Source: Deltaproteobacteria bacterium UBA796
GTDB taxonomy: Bacteria; Myxococcota_A; UBA796
Length of the DNA stretch: 9,503 nucleotides
Reading direction: 5' to 3'
Assembly: GCA_002296975.1 (NCBI GenBank)
Contig: DBIS01000152.1
Location: 1 to 9,503, forward strand
How positions within the stretch are numbered: the stretch's first letter is position 1; every line of letters begins with the position of its first letter. Positions 1 to 6,939 of this stretch are shown piece after piece. The position numbers were made by a program, and so were the translations under genes. Under the pieces are notes generated by a model that was not told the DNA's origin, made no database searches, and saw nothing but the letters and a program-made list of their open reading frames with translations.

Positions 1-916
1 CGATGACGTTTGGCCGCGAAGCGATGGCTGCTGCTTGCACATTTTGAACCACCTGCTCTGGGCGCTTTGCTCCAACGATGGCTGCGGTCACCCCAGGTTG
101 AGCCACCACCCAGGCGATGGCAATGGCCGCTGTGGGGACGCCGATACGTTGGGCCACTTGGTCCAAGTCTGCGACCAGCCGCTTGGCGTGGTGAAAGCGT
201 GGGCCTTGAAACCGCTCGTCCCATGACCGCATATCTGAGTCTGGAAATTGTGGCATGACCTTGAATTTTCCACTGAGTAAACCACGACAAAGAGGCTCAT
301 AAGCCAACACGCCAACGGGGTTTTTACCGCTGACGGCTTTGAACAGGCCAGTCTCAAACTCTCGCCGAAGGAGGGAGTATGGGGTTTGGGTGCTCACCAG
401 TTTGGGGTGGCTCGCGGTGCTGCTTACTGCAGCAGCATCGTAGTTGCACAAGCCGAAATAGCGGATTTTTCCGGCGGTACAGAGGGCGTCAAGGGTGGCG
501 ATGGTGTCGTCGAGCTGGCTGCCGTGGTCGCATGGCCAATGAACTTGAAGCAAGTCGATGGTCTCGAGACCAAGCCGTTCAAGGCTGGAGTTTGTATCTT
601 CGATGATCCAATCGGGGTGGAGGTCGCTCGAGGCGTGTTCGCCCTCGCCCCCAAGGCGCACCCCAACTTTTGTAGCGATGACCAGATCATGCTTTTTGGG
701 GCCCAATGCTTTGACTAAAACGGAGTCGGCGTGACCCTCCCCATAAAGCGGGGCTGTGTCGAACCAGTTGATGCCGCCCTCAATCGCTGCATGTATGGCA
801 GCGGTTGACACATCGTCAGTGACATCATCGCCCCAGTATTGCTTACCGATGGCCCAACAGCCAAAGCCAACCACCGAAAGATCGAGTGTCGATCCGGGTA
901 GGCGGCGTGTTCTCAT
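1..916 (-). CDS. Aldo/keto reductase, C-terminus beyond window
   Basis: NAD(P)H-dependent oxidoreductase of the aldo/keto reductase superfamily (TIM barrel, cytosolic); its carbonyl substrate cannot be told from sequence. The frame is open from ATG at 916-914 to the left edge, giving 305 codons, so only a short C-terminal tail is missing from a family usually about 310-330 residues long. The catalytic tetrad is complete: Asp53 and Tyr58 in WFDTAPLYGEG, Lys83 in ATKVG, His126 in LLQVHWP. GLCNY (155-159) matches the usual G-x-S-N cofactor region, and VGAKRPEQV (281-289) matches the C-terminal cofactor-phosphate-binding motif near the end of the barrel. The start overlaps the stop of the upstream MBL gene as ATGA, with no strong Shine-Dalgarno, so translation is probably coupled. 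It is the last visible gene of the minus-strand operon. Family assignment is secure; the physiological role is unknown. Confidence 0.93.
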   Translation of the reverse strand, partial: MRTRRLPGSTLDLSVVGFGCWAIGKQYWGDDVTDDVSTAAIHAAIEGGINWFDTAPLYGEGHADSVLVKALGPKKHDLVIATKVGVRLGGEGEHASSDLHPDWIIEDTNSSLERLGLETIDLLQVHWPCDHGSQLDDTIATLDALCTAGKIRYFGLCNYDAAAVSSTASHPKLVSTQTPYSLLRREFETGLFKAVSGKNPVGVLAYEPLCRGLLSGKFKVMPQFPDSDMRSWDERFQGPRFHHAKRLVADLDQVAQRIGVPTAAIAIAWVVAQPGVTAAIVGAKRPEQVVQNVQAAAIASRPNVI

Positions 917-1797
917 CCCAGGTCGATTTCCAGCCCTTCGGCAGCAATGAGCATGGGTGGGTCATTTGAGCGGCGCTGGGCCTGAAGTTTGGCACCAATG
1001 CGGTCGAGTTGGTCGTCGGTTCGGCTGGGGTCGTGATGAGTGAAGACTACCTTTTTAGCCTTTGCACGTCGTGCCATTGCGAGGGCCGATGAGAATGTGC
1101 CATGACCCCATCCGCGCTTTTGTAAAAGCTCTGGCTCGGTGTATTGGGCGTCGATGATGAAGAGGTCGACCTCGTTTGCGACCTCGCAGATGCGTCCGAC
1201 CTTATCTTGGATGAGCTGGTCGTATTCCCCATAAAAGGTGTCGTCAGAATCATAAATATTATGAGGCGGTTCGTGGTCTCCGGAAAAGAAGACCGATTTG
1301 CCATTGCAGTCCACCCGATACCCATAGGTCAAGACCGGGTGGTTCATCATCACATTGGTGATGACTGCATCCTCGAACTCGATTCGCGCTCCCTCGTGGA
1401 GGGTGTGGTAGTGCAGCTTGGCTTTGAGCTCAAGGGCGCGAATGGGGAAGTAGCAGTACTCCATCTGCTGAGCCAAAATAGACTCGAGGTCTTTTTGGTA
1501 GACCGGGTCGAAGGCGCCGTAAAAGTGGACCTCTCTATCGGCCGAAAACAGTGGGACAAAAAAGGGCAGGCCTTGGATATGGTCCCAGTGTGTGTGGGAG
1601 ATACACACCGCGCACTTCTTTTGTTCAGCGGCCAGGAGCTTGAGGCCAAGGGGGCGAATCCCGGTGCCAGCGTCAAAGATAATGGTGTGCCCAGCGTCTG
1701 TTGTGAGTTCGATGCAGGTGGTGTTTCCACCATAGCGAACCGTGCTGGGGCCGGGTGAGGCGATCGATCCCCGGACACCCCAAAAGCGGACTTTCAC
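913..1797 (-). CDS. MBL-fold metallo-hydrolase
   Basis: Predicted cytosolic metal-dependent hydrolase of the metallo-beta-lactamase superfamily (Lactamase_B_2 / PhnP / RNase Z-like branch), 294 residues with no signal peptide. The dinuclear metal-site pattern is complete: HTHWDH at 68-73 (His68, His70, Asp72, His73), His153 in MNHP, Asp174 in FSGDHE and His254 or His255 in FTHHDPS. The N-terminus, MKVRFWGVRGS then RYGGNTTC, is typical of this branch. Such proteins cleave phosphodiester or ester bonds; family members include cyclic-nucleotide and cyclic-phosphate diesterases and RNA nucleases, but no motif fixes the substrate here. The start is GTG at 1797-1795, overlapping the HDOD stop as GTGA, with a good GGAGG (1808-1804) 6 nt upstream; its stop overlaps the aldo/keto reductase start. 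Pairing with HDOD hints at a signalling role, which is inference. Confidence 0.92.
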   Translation of the reverse strand: MKVRFWGVRGSIASPGPSTVRYGGNTTCIELTTDAGHTIIFDAGTGIRPLGLKLLAAEQKKCAVCISHTHWDHIQGLPFFVPLFSADREVHFYGAFDPVYQKDLESILAQQMEYCYFPIRALELKAKLHYHTLHEGARIEFEDAVITNVMMNHPVLTYGYRVDCNGKSVFFSGDHEPPHNIYDSDDTFYGEYDQLIQDKVGRICEVANEVDLFIIDAQYTEPELLQKRGWGHGTFSSALAMARRAKAKKVVFTHHDPSRTDDQLDRIGAKLQAQRRSNDPPMLIAAEGLEIDLG

Positions 1798-2663
1798 AGG
1801 GAACCTCCGCCCACAGAGAGAAGGCTGGTCGCTTGTTTGAGGTCAGTCTGAAGGCCGACCATGCTCTCTATGATTGAGTCGAAATCATTACCAAAGGTGC
1901 GGAAAACCCAGGGTGGAAGTATGTTTTCATCGAATGCAGTGGGTGCGTTGACCGGCTGGCTTATCCTTGCAGCCAGAAGATTTCCGACAAAAAGGCAGCT
2001 TCGTAGTGGGTTTCCAGAGGCCCGTATGCCAGGTGTGTGGTGCATGCGAATGGCGGCGACCAAGGGTTCGGGAAAGGACCATTTTTCGCAAAGCACAGCG
2101 CCCAGTTCGGCATGGTCACTACCAAGGATTCGGCGCTCGATCTCGTGCAAGGGCTGGCCGGAGTTTTTGGCCTCGTTGAGGGTCTCTTGAAAGGCCTTGG
2201 GCTTAAATTGGGCGAAGACAACCTGGCCAATATCGTGAAGTAGTCCGGCAACAAAATAGTTGGCGGCCTCGGCTTCGGGGACGGACATTTTGTGGGCCAA
2301 AGAGCGGGCGAGTACTGCGGATGTCAAGGAATGAAGCAGATAGTCGTCCATGTCAAAGCCAGCTTCATTGTTCCGGGGCAACGACCCGATGGCTGCAATG
2401 GCAAGGGCCACGTGCTTGACGGTGTTGAGGCCCAAGTAGACGACTGCGTGGTTGATGGAGACAATCGGGCGAGACAGGCCAAAATATGCTGAGTTGGCCA
2501 CCTTCAGGATTTTGATGGTCAGCACTGGGTCGTGATCGATGACCTTTACCAACTGTTTAGGCGAGGAGTTGATGTCCGAGGTCAAGGCGATCACACGCTG
2601 CACGCTGGCTGGAAAGGCCGGCATACGGTCGCAAAGTTCGAGAAGCTCGGAGGAAACAGCCAT
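1794..2663 (-). CDS. HDOD-domain protein
   Basis: Single-domain HDOD protein (PF08668 type), 289 residues, probably cytosolic. HDOD domains are HD-superfamily relatives found in bacterial signalling and regulatory proteins; most have no demonstrated enzyme activity. The sequence shows the typical start (LPAFP-like MPAFPASVQRV, residues 14-24), the conserved DHDPVLTIKILKVANSAYFG block (43-62), INHAVVYLG (70-78), and the HD core: His111, His143-Asp144 in AGLLHDIGQ, His184 in SDHAELG and His208-His209. The position where HD phosphohydrolases carry a last Asp appears to be Asn228 (FVGNLLA), so catalysis is doubtful. ATG at 2663 is the only usable start after the in-frame TAG at 2702-2700, yet its upstream sequence lacks a recognisable Shine-Dalgarno. 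It follows the desaturase by 36 nt and overlaps the MBL gene by 4 nt. With no receiver or GGDEF domain fused, the partner is probably another protein. Confidence 0.93.
   Translation of the reverse strand: MAVSSELLELCDRMPAFPASVQRVIALTSDINSSPKQLVKVIDHDPVLTIKILKVANSAYFGLSRPIVSINHAVVYLGLNTVKHVALAIAAIGSLPRNNEAGFDMDDYLLHSLTSAVLARSLAHKMSVPEAEAANYFVAGLLHDIGQVVFAQFKPKAFQETLNEAKNSGQPLHEIERRILGSDHAELGAVLCEKWSFPEPLVAAIRMHHTPGIRASGNPLRSCLFVGNLLAARISQPVNAPTAFDENILPPWVFRTFGNDFDSIIESMVGLQTDLKQATSLLSVGGGSL
1804..1808 (-). promoter_or_regulatory. Shine-Dalgarno of the MBL-fold gene
   Basis: GGAGG on the minus strand lies 6 nt before the GTG start at 1797, inside the end of the HDOD coding region. It supports choosing the GTG codon, and it is the only strong ribosome binding site seen in this operon. 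Confidence 0.75.
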
Positions 2664-2699
2664 GGGTGCTTGGTTAACCGGTTGGCAATAGGTTGGAGT

Positions 2700-3515
2700 C
2701 TAGTGGTCGCGGAAGGAGCGGGGGAGCCACGGGTCGGAGGCCAATCGTACGGATACCAACAGTTGAATAACGGCCCACGAGAAATCAGCGCCCCCGTGTA
2801 AGGCGTGCCGCGCGCTCTTTGGAAAGCGGTGATGGGAGTTGTGGTAACCCTCGCCGTTGGTGAACCAGGCGACCCACCACACATCCCGAGAAGCCTCCTT
2901 GGTGTCATACCGCGCCACGCCAAAGCGCTCCCAATGGCAGATGGAGTTGATCGCCCAGCTTGCGTTGGTCAGAGTTCGATGGGAAAGCCACAATGCAGCG
3001 ATTCCTGGCCAAGAGAACAGGGTGTACACGCCCCAAACCTGAAGCGCGAACAAGGCTGGCATGACCAAGGGCGTGTCCAAAAAACGCATAAGGCGCTCGC
3101 CCATCAGGTCTGTGGTGATCTGGCGCCAGGTCGGAGGGTTTTGGCCAATGATGCGCATTAGGTCGTGTTTGAGAATCATCGCTTGCTGGCCAAAGCCGCT
3201 GAGGGCGAACAAAATACACGGAAGCGGATGGCTTGTGCCGATTATCCAGCCCGTGTGTCCTCGCCAAAATCCATCGATATTGGGTGAGTGTGGGTCGTCT
3301 TCTGTGTCCGAGCGTGCGTGGTGATACCGATGCAGGCCGACCCAAAATACCGGTGACCCAGAGTGTGCAGCGCCCAAAAGGGTGAGTAGCCACCGAAGTG
3401 GAGGGCTTGCTTTGAAGGCCCGGTGGGTGAGCAGCCGGTGAAAGCCGACGGTGTTGCCCAAGCCAAGTAGGGTCGTGCAGAAAAGCCAAAGGGCGCTGGA
3501 TTCTAGAGTGCTCAT
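2700..3515 (-). CDS. Membrane fatty-acid desaturase (acyl-CoA desaturase family)
   Basis: Integral-membrane di-iron desaturase of the stearoyl-CoA/OLE1-like family, expected to introduce a cis double bond (delta-9 type in characterised members) into acyl-CoA or acyl-lipid chains using O2 and an electron carrier. All three histidine boxes are present: HRLLTH (26-31), HRYHH (62-66) and HNSHH (225-229), plus the conserved N-S-x-x-H (190-194) near the third membrane segment. Hydrophobic stretches lie around 8-24, 40-60, 92-110 and 150-178. At 271 residues it is at the short end of the family; only about 25 residues precede the first box. An in-frame stop 36 nt upstream, with no start codon between, rules out a longer protein. 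No clear Shine-Dalgarno precedes ATG 3515. It is the first gene of the minus-strand operon and would affect membrane fluidity; the exact regiospecificity cannot be read. Confidence 0.93.
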   Translation of the reverse strand: MSTLESSALWLFCTTLLGLGNTVGFHRLLTHRAFKASPPLRWLLTLLGAAHSGSPVFWVGLHRYHHARSDTEDDPHSPNIDGFWRGHTGWIIGTSHPLPCILFALSGFGQQAMILKHDLMRIIGQNPPTWRQITTDLMGERLMRFLDTPLVMPALFALQVWGVYTLFSWPGIAALWLSHRTLTNASWAINSICHWERFGVARYDTKEASRDVWWVAWFTNGEGYHNSHHRFPKSARHALHGGADFSWAVIQLLVSVRLASDPWLPRSFRDH

Positions 3516-3564
3516 TGACGGCTTTTGTAACCGGACTTGGCTTGTGATGGATTATGCTTTGACC
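3516..3564. promoter_or_regulatory. Divergent promoter region between desaturase operon and phoX-like gene
   Basis: Only 31 nt (to ATG 3547) or 49 nt (to ATG 3565) separate the divergent start codons, so both promoters must sit here or inside coding sequence. The best AT-rich element is at 3551-3558: on the minus strand it reads CATAAT (3556-3551), one mismatch from a sigma70 -10 box, and on the plus strand TATGCT (3553-3558). No good -35 box sits at 16-18 nt from either. TTGACG at 3515-3520 resembles a plus-strand -35 but has no matching -10 at the usual spacing. A promoter is expected by layout; the exact boxes are a guess. Confidence 0.35.
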
Positions 3565-5388
3565 ATGTCGACGCATATACAGGATTTGATAGGGTTTCGA
3601 ATAAGCCGTCGCAGTGTCTTGAGGGGGGCAGCGGCCACGCTTGTTGGGACCAGGCCTTTTGGTGGGTCAGCCGCGGCAAAGGCTGTTGATGGTTTTGAGG
3701 AGCTTCGCCAAGGCCAAGACGACCAGGTGCATTGGCCTTATGGCACCCACAGCATGGACCTCGTGGTGTCGTGGGGTGACCCGTTGTGGTCAGATGTCCC
3801 ACGGTGGGAGGGCGGTCAGACCACTGCCGCTGCACAGGCCCGGCAATTCGGCGATTGCAATGATTTTATTGCCTTTTCGCCCTTGCCGCGGGGGTCTGGA
3901 GGGAGCGTTCATGGCTTGTTGACCGTGAATCATGAGTTCACCCAAGCCGCCACGATGTTTGTTGGCCATGATGATCCAAAAGCGCCAGAGCGGGTGGCTG
4001 CAGAGATGAATGGCCATGGGATGAGTGTGGTGGAGGTCAAGCTGAGCAGCGCGGGTTGGGCCATCGTGAAAGATGGGAAGTTTAACCGTCGCATTACCCT
4101 TCACACGCCCATGAGTTTGACAGGCCCGGTTGCCGGCCACGAGCGGGTAAAGACTGAGGCCGACCCAACCGGGCGTACGGTTGCTGGAACCCTTGCCAAT
4201 TGTGGGGGCGGGACCACACCATGGGGGACGGTTTTGTCTGGAGAGGAGAATGTCAATTTTTATTGGAACGGCAGCGTTGATGGTGAGGGCCTAAGGCAGG
4301 CCGGTCACAGGGCCATGGGTATCGGTGAGCATCAGTATTGGCATTTTTCGGTGGTCGACCCACGCTTTGACCTGGCCTTGTCGCCCACTGAGCCAAATCG
4401 GTTTGGGTGGGTGGTAGAAATCGACCCATACCGGCCAGAGTCTGTGCCCAAAAAACGGACGGCGCTGGGACGTTTCTTTCATGAAGGTGCCGAGCTTGTG
4501 GTCGATATAAGTGGCCATGTGGTTGTTTATATGGGCGACGATTCTCCTGATGAGCACCTGTACCGCTTTGTCAGTAAAGGGCGTTTTGTGGCTGGTGAGT
4601 CCGCCGCGAATGAGGCGCTGTTGGCTGAGGGGGTATTGTCGGTGGCTGTATTTAGTGACCAGGGACTTCGCTGGGCGCCTTTGAAGCACGAAGGTGTGCT
4701 CGCCGAGCATTTTGAGTCGTTGGCGGACATTCTGATCGACACCCGGATTGCGGCGAAGTTGGTGGGGGCCACGGCGATGGACCGTCCAGAGCGGGTGGCG
4801 GCACATCCGACCAATGGAAAGATCTACGTGATGCTGACTCAAAACCCAGACCGCAAGAAGTCAGGCCCTGGAAATCCAAGGGAAAATAATCTGTGGGGCC
4901 AAATCTTAGAGATTAGCCCGGGGGTTGGCGGCCATACCCAAGAGACGATGGCCTGGACTGTCATGTTGGAGGGTGGGCCTCGGGGTGTCGCGACCACAGC
5001 GCCTGCACCCCCATCGACGTCCAAAGATGGCCTTTTGGCGTGTCCAGACAACGCTATTTTTGATTCATCGGGCCGATTGTGGGTGTGTACGGATGGTAAT
5101 GAACGGCTCAACAGCGACGGGCCTAAATCGGCGGACGCCCTCTATGTGGTGGATACCGAAGGCCCCATGCGTGGTCGGTCCAGATTATTTTTGAGGGCTT
5201 GTGCGGGGGCTGAGCTGACGGGACCCTGCTTTACACCCGATGGTCAGACCTTGTTCGTCTCCGTGCAGCATCCCGGATATATGGGCCCATATGAGTACTC
5301 GGGGGTATGGCCTCAAGGCGAAGGAACGGGGCCACCGCGGTCGACTGTTGTGGCCTTGAGGCGGAAAGCTGGCGGACCGATACTTTAA
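3547..5388 (+). CDS. PhoX-like (DUF839) phosphatase, Tat-exported
   Basis: Predicted extracytoplasmic phosphatase of the PhoX/DUF839 family; characterised PhoX enzymes are Ca/Fe-dependent phosphomonoesterases that release phosphate from organic esters during phosphate starvation. From ATG 3547 it is 613 residues. A twin-arginine motif SRRSVL (20-25) precedes a short Ala/Gly-rich segment ending near residue 44, so export through Tat is likely. Family landmarks in order: NHEFT (128-132), NCGGGTTPWGT (218-228), LSGEEN (230-235), MGDD (329-332), YRFVS (339-343), MDRPERVA (411-418), NPRENN (443-448), LWVCTDGN (511-518), TPDG (563-566) and QHPG (574-577). ATG 3565 (607 residues) and GTG 3544 are alternative starts; none has a clear Shine-Dalgarno, and starts further upstream would enter the desaturase promoter. 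Family members often have Cys where Gly232 stands. The kinase gene follows after 27 nt, probably in one transcript. No convincing PhoB box was seen. Confidence 0.9.
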   Translation: MDYALTMSTHIQDLIGFRISRRSVLRGAAATLVGTRPFGGSAAAKAVDGFEELRQGQDDQVHWPYGTHSMDLVVSWGDPLWSDVPRWEGGQTTAAAQARQFGDCNDFIAFSPLPRGSGGSVHGLLTVNHEFTQAATMFVGHDDPKAPERVAAEMNGHGMSVVEVKLSSAGWAIVKDGKFNRRITLHTPMSLTGPVAGHERVKTEADPTGRTVAGTLANCGGGTTPWGTVLSGEENVNFYWNGSVDGEGLRQAGHRAMGIGEHQYWHFSVVDPRFDLALSPTEPNRFGWVVEIDPYRPESVPKKRTALGRFFHEGAELVVDISGHVVVYMGDDSPDEHLYRFVSKGRFVAGESAANEALLAEGVLSVAVFSDQGLRWAPLKHEGVLAEHFESLADILIDTRIAAKLVGATAMDRPERVAAHPTNGKIYVMLTQNPDRKKSGPGNPRENNLWGQILEISPGVGGHTQETMAWTVMLEGGPRGVATTAPAPPSTSKDGLLACPDNAIFDSSGRLWVCTDGNERLNSDGPKSADALYVVDTEGPMRGRSRLFLRACAGAELTGPCFTPDGQTLFVSVQHPGYMGPYEYSGVWPQGEGTGPPRSTVVALRRKAGGPIL

Positions 5389-5403
5389 GCAAATGCACGT
5401 TTT

Positions 5404-5408
5404 GGGAG
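5404..5408 (+). promoter_or_regulatory. Shine-Dalgarno deciding the TTG start of the kinase
   Basis: GGGAG lies 7 nt before TTG at 5416. With the kinase homology beginning about 10 residues later (F-D-V-L-x-x-L-G), this supports the non-ATG start. Confidence 0.7.
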
Positions 5409-5415
5409 CATCCTC

Positions 5416-6879
5416 TTGAGTACAGTAAAATTCGAACACAAAGATTTTGATGTGTTGACTGTGTTGGGCACTGGGGGCTCGGCGACGGTTTACAAGTGCC
5501 GTGATCGGGCCACGGGTGCCCTGCGCGCTGTAAAGGTGCTCGATGCGAGCTTGGCCCACAAAACTGAGGTTTTGTTGCGTTTTGAGAAAGAAGCAGAGGC
5601 GATGGCGAAGTTGTCTCATGCCCATATTGTGCCTTTACACAGCGTAAGCATGGAGGGCGAGCATCGTTTTATCGTGATGGACTTTATCGATGGAGAGAGC
5701 TTGCTCGGAAGGATGGAGCGGGGGCCGCTTGTTGGTGTCGAGGCGGTCCGCATTATGATTCCAGTGCTCGATGCGCTGGTGGCTGCTCATAATAAGGGTT
5801 TGGTCCATCGCGATGTGAAGCCCCACAATATTTTAATCTCTCGGGCAGAGCATGTGTTTGTGACAGATTTTGGAATCGCACGGTTTGTCGGAGACACGGA
5901 TATGTCCATCACACGGACCGGGGTGATGATGGGCACGTGGGCCTATATGGCGCCTGAGCAGCGTGCAGATGCCAAGGGTGTCGACCACTTAGCCGACATT
6001 TATTCAGCGGGTGCCACCCTGTTTGCGGCGGTGACTGGGAACACACCTAAGGATTTATTCGCAGCGGAGCTCGACCCGACCATCTACAAAGGTGTGCCCC
6101 CAAAAATCGAGGCAGTGATCCGGCGGGCTTGCGCATATTGGACATCAGATCGCTACGCGACGGCCCAAGCGATGCTCGATGACCTCCAGGTAACATTGAC
6201 AGCATTACGGTCGGATGTTGGCAAGGTGAAGGACCATGCACGGGTGGTCTTTAGGACTGACCCGGGCAGCCCCTCTCCCGGACGGCCGCCACCACCTGTG
6301 CCTGCGGCCAAGGAAAAAAAGGAAGAGCTTAAGCCAAAACCAGCACCCAAAGCGCCAGTGAAGGCTGACGGTATCGACCTGTCGGAAAAAGATGTGTTGA
6401 TTGCTGCGGGCTTAGGGCTTGTGGCTTTGGTGGCGATTTTTGGTTGGATGTACACCAAAATGCAGCCCGACCCCATCGTTGCAGCGGTGGTTGTCGAGGC
6501 GCCAATCGATCGGCAGGCCCGGAAAGGGCGGATCGGTGCGGATGAAATGGACAAGGTGGTGCCGATGTCGTCGGCGATCCTTCATGAGGTGCCAGCAGCG
6601 GTGGTGCTTGAGGAGGATTTTCGCTTGGTGCTCAGTATTCCAGGTGATGTGATGTACGACCAGGTTGTATGTTGGTTTCGCCCACGGACGAGTGGGGAGT
6701 GGTCCAAAACCAAGCTGAGAAAAGTTGGGGATCATTACGAGGGGTCGATCCTGGTGTCCCGGCTATTTGTAGGTGGCCTAGAATACTGGATCGAGGCCAA
6801 GCCATACACCCGTGGGCTTCCAGTCTTGTCTTCAGCAAACCCAAGGCGTCCACACCGTGTGACTGTAATTAGGAACTAA
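5416..6879 (+). CDS. Membrane-anchored eukaryotic-type Ser/Thr protein kinase
   Basis: Protein kinase of the bacterial PknB-like (Hanks) family, 487 residues, expected to phosphorylate Ser/Thr of cytosolic partners in response to an extracytoplasmic cue. All catalytic elements are present: Gly-rich loop LGTGGSATVY (17-26), Lys40 in AVK, a helix-C Glu (57 or 59), HRDVKPHN (131-138; Asp133, Asn138), DFG (151-153), GTWAYMAPEQ (173-182) and Asp194 of helix F. The kinase domain ends near 265. A Pro/Lys-rich linker (about 283-316) leads to one hydrophobic segment (about 327-346), followed by about 140 residues outside the membrane. The last 90 of these (397-487) look beta-rich, with a GLEYWIEA motif and a PHRVTV end like Ig/Fn3-type strands; I do not recognise a named domain. 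No PASTA repeats. Translation starts at TTG. It lies 27 nt after the PhoX-like gene, suggesting co-expression. Confidence 0.93.
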   Translation: MSTVKFEHKDFDVLTVLGTGGSATVYKCRDRATGALRAVKVLDASLAHKTEVLLRFEKEAEAMAKLSHAHIVPLHSVSMEGEHRFIVMDFIDGESLLGRMERGPLVGVEAVRIMIPVLDALVAAHNKGLVHRDVKPHNILISRAEHVFVTDFGIARFVGDTDMSITRTGVMMGTWAYMAPEQRADAKGVDHLADIYSAGATLFAAVTGNTPKDLFAAELDPTIYKGVPPKIEAVIRRACAYWTSDRYATAQAMLDDLQVTLTALRSDVGKVKDHARVVFRTDPGSPSPGRPPPPVPAAKEKKEELKPKPAPKAPVKADGIDLSEKDVLIAAGLGLVALVAIFGWMYTKMQPDPIVAAVVVEAPIDRQARKGRIGADEMDKVVPMSSAILHEVPAAVVLEEDFRLVLSIPGDVMYDQVVCWFRPRTSGEWSKTKLRKVGDHYEGSILVSRLFVGGLEYWIEAKPYTRGLPVLSSANPRRPHRVTVIRN

Positions 6880-6939
6880 GTTGCTCAAGCTCTGAGTCGG
6901 ATTAGCAGGGGCGTGCCGAAAGGCAGACATAAGAAATGA

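Noticed and set aside
10..718. Several short ORFs on both strands, suggesting a broken or frameshifted gene at the left end.
   Set aside because: Reading the minus strand from ATG 916 gives one uninterrupted aldo/keto reductase frame to the window edge; the short ORFs are other-frame shadows.
1144..1758. 204-codon plus-strand ORF opposite the MBL gene.
   Set aside because: Antisense shadow of a gene with complete catalytic motifs; no start signal or family resemblance.
3451..3546. GTG-initiated N-terminal extension of the PhoX-like protein from 3451.
   Set aside because: It would run through the desaturase start region on the opposite strand, put about 50 residues before the Tat motif and lacks a good ribosome site; starts at 3547 or 3565 are more plausible.
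3521..3549. Possible PhoB box: loosely similar GGCTTTTGTAAC and GGCTTGTGATGG.
   Set aside because: The repeats are poorly matched to the known Pho box and their spacing is not the 11 bp expected for PhoB direct repeats.
4291..4842. 183-codon minus-strand ORF within the PhoX-like gene.
   Set aside because: Antisense shadow; the sense frame carries all the PhoX landmarks.
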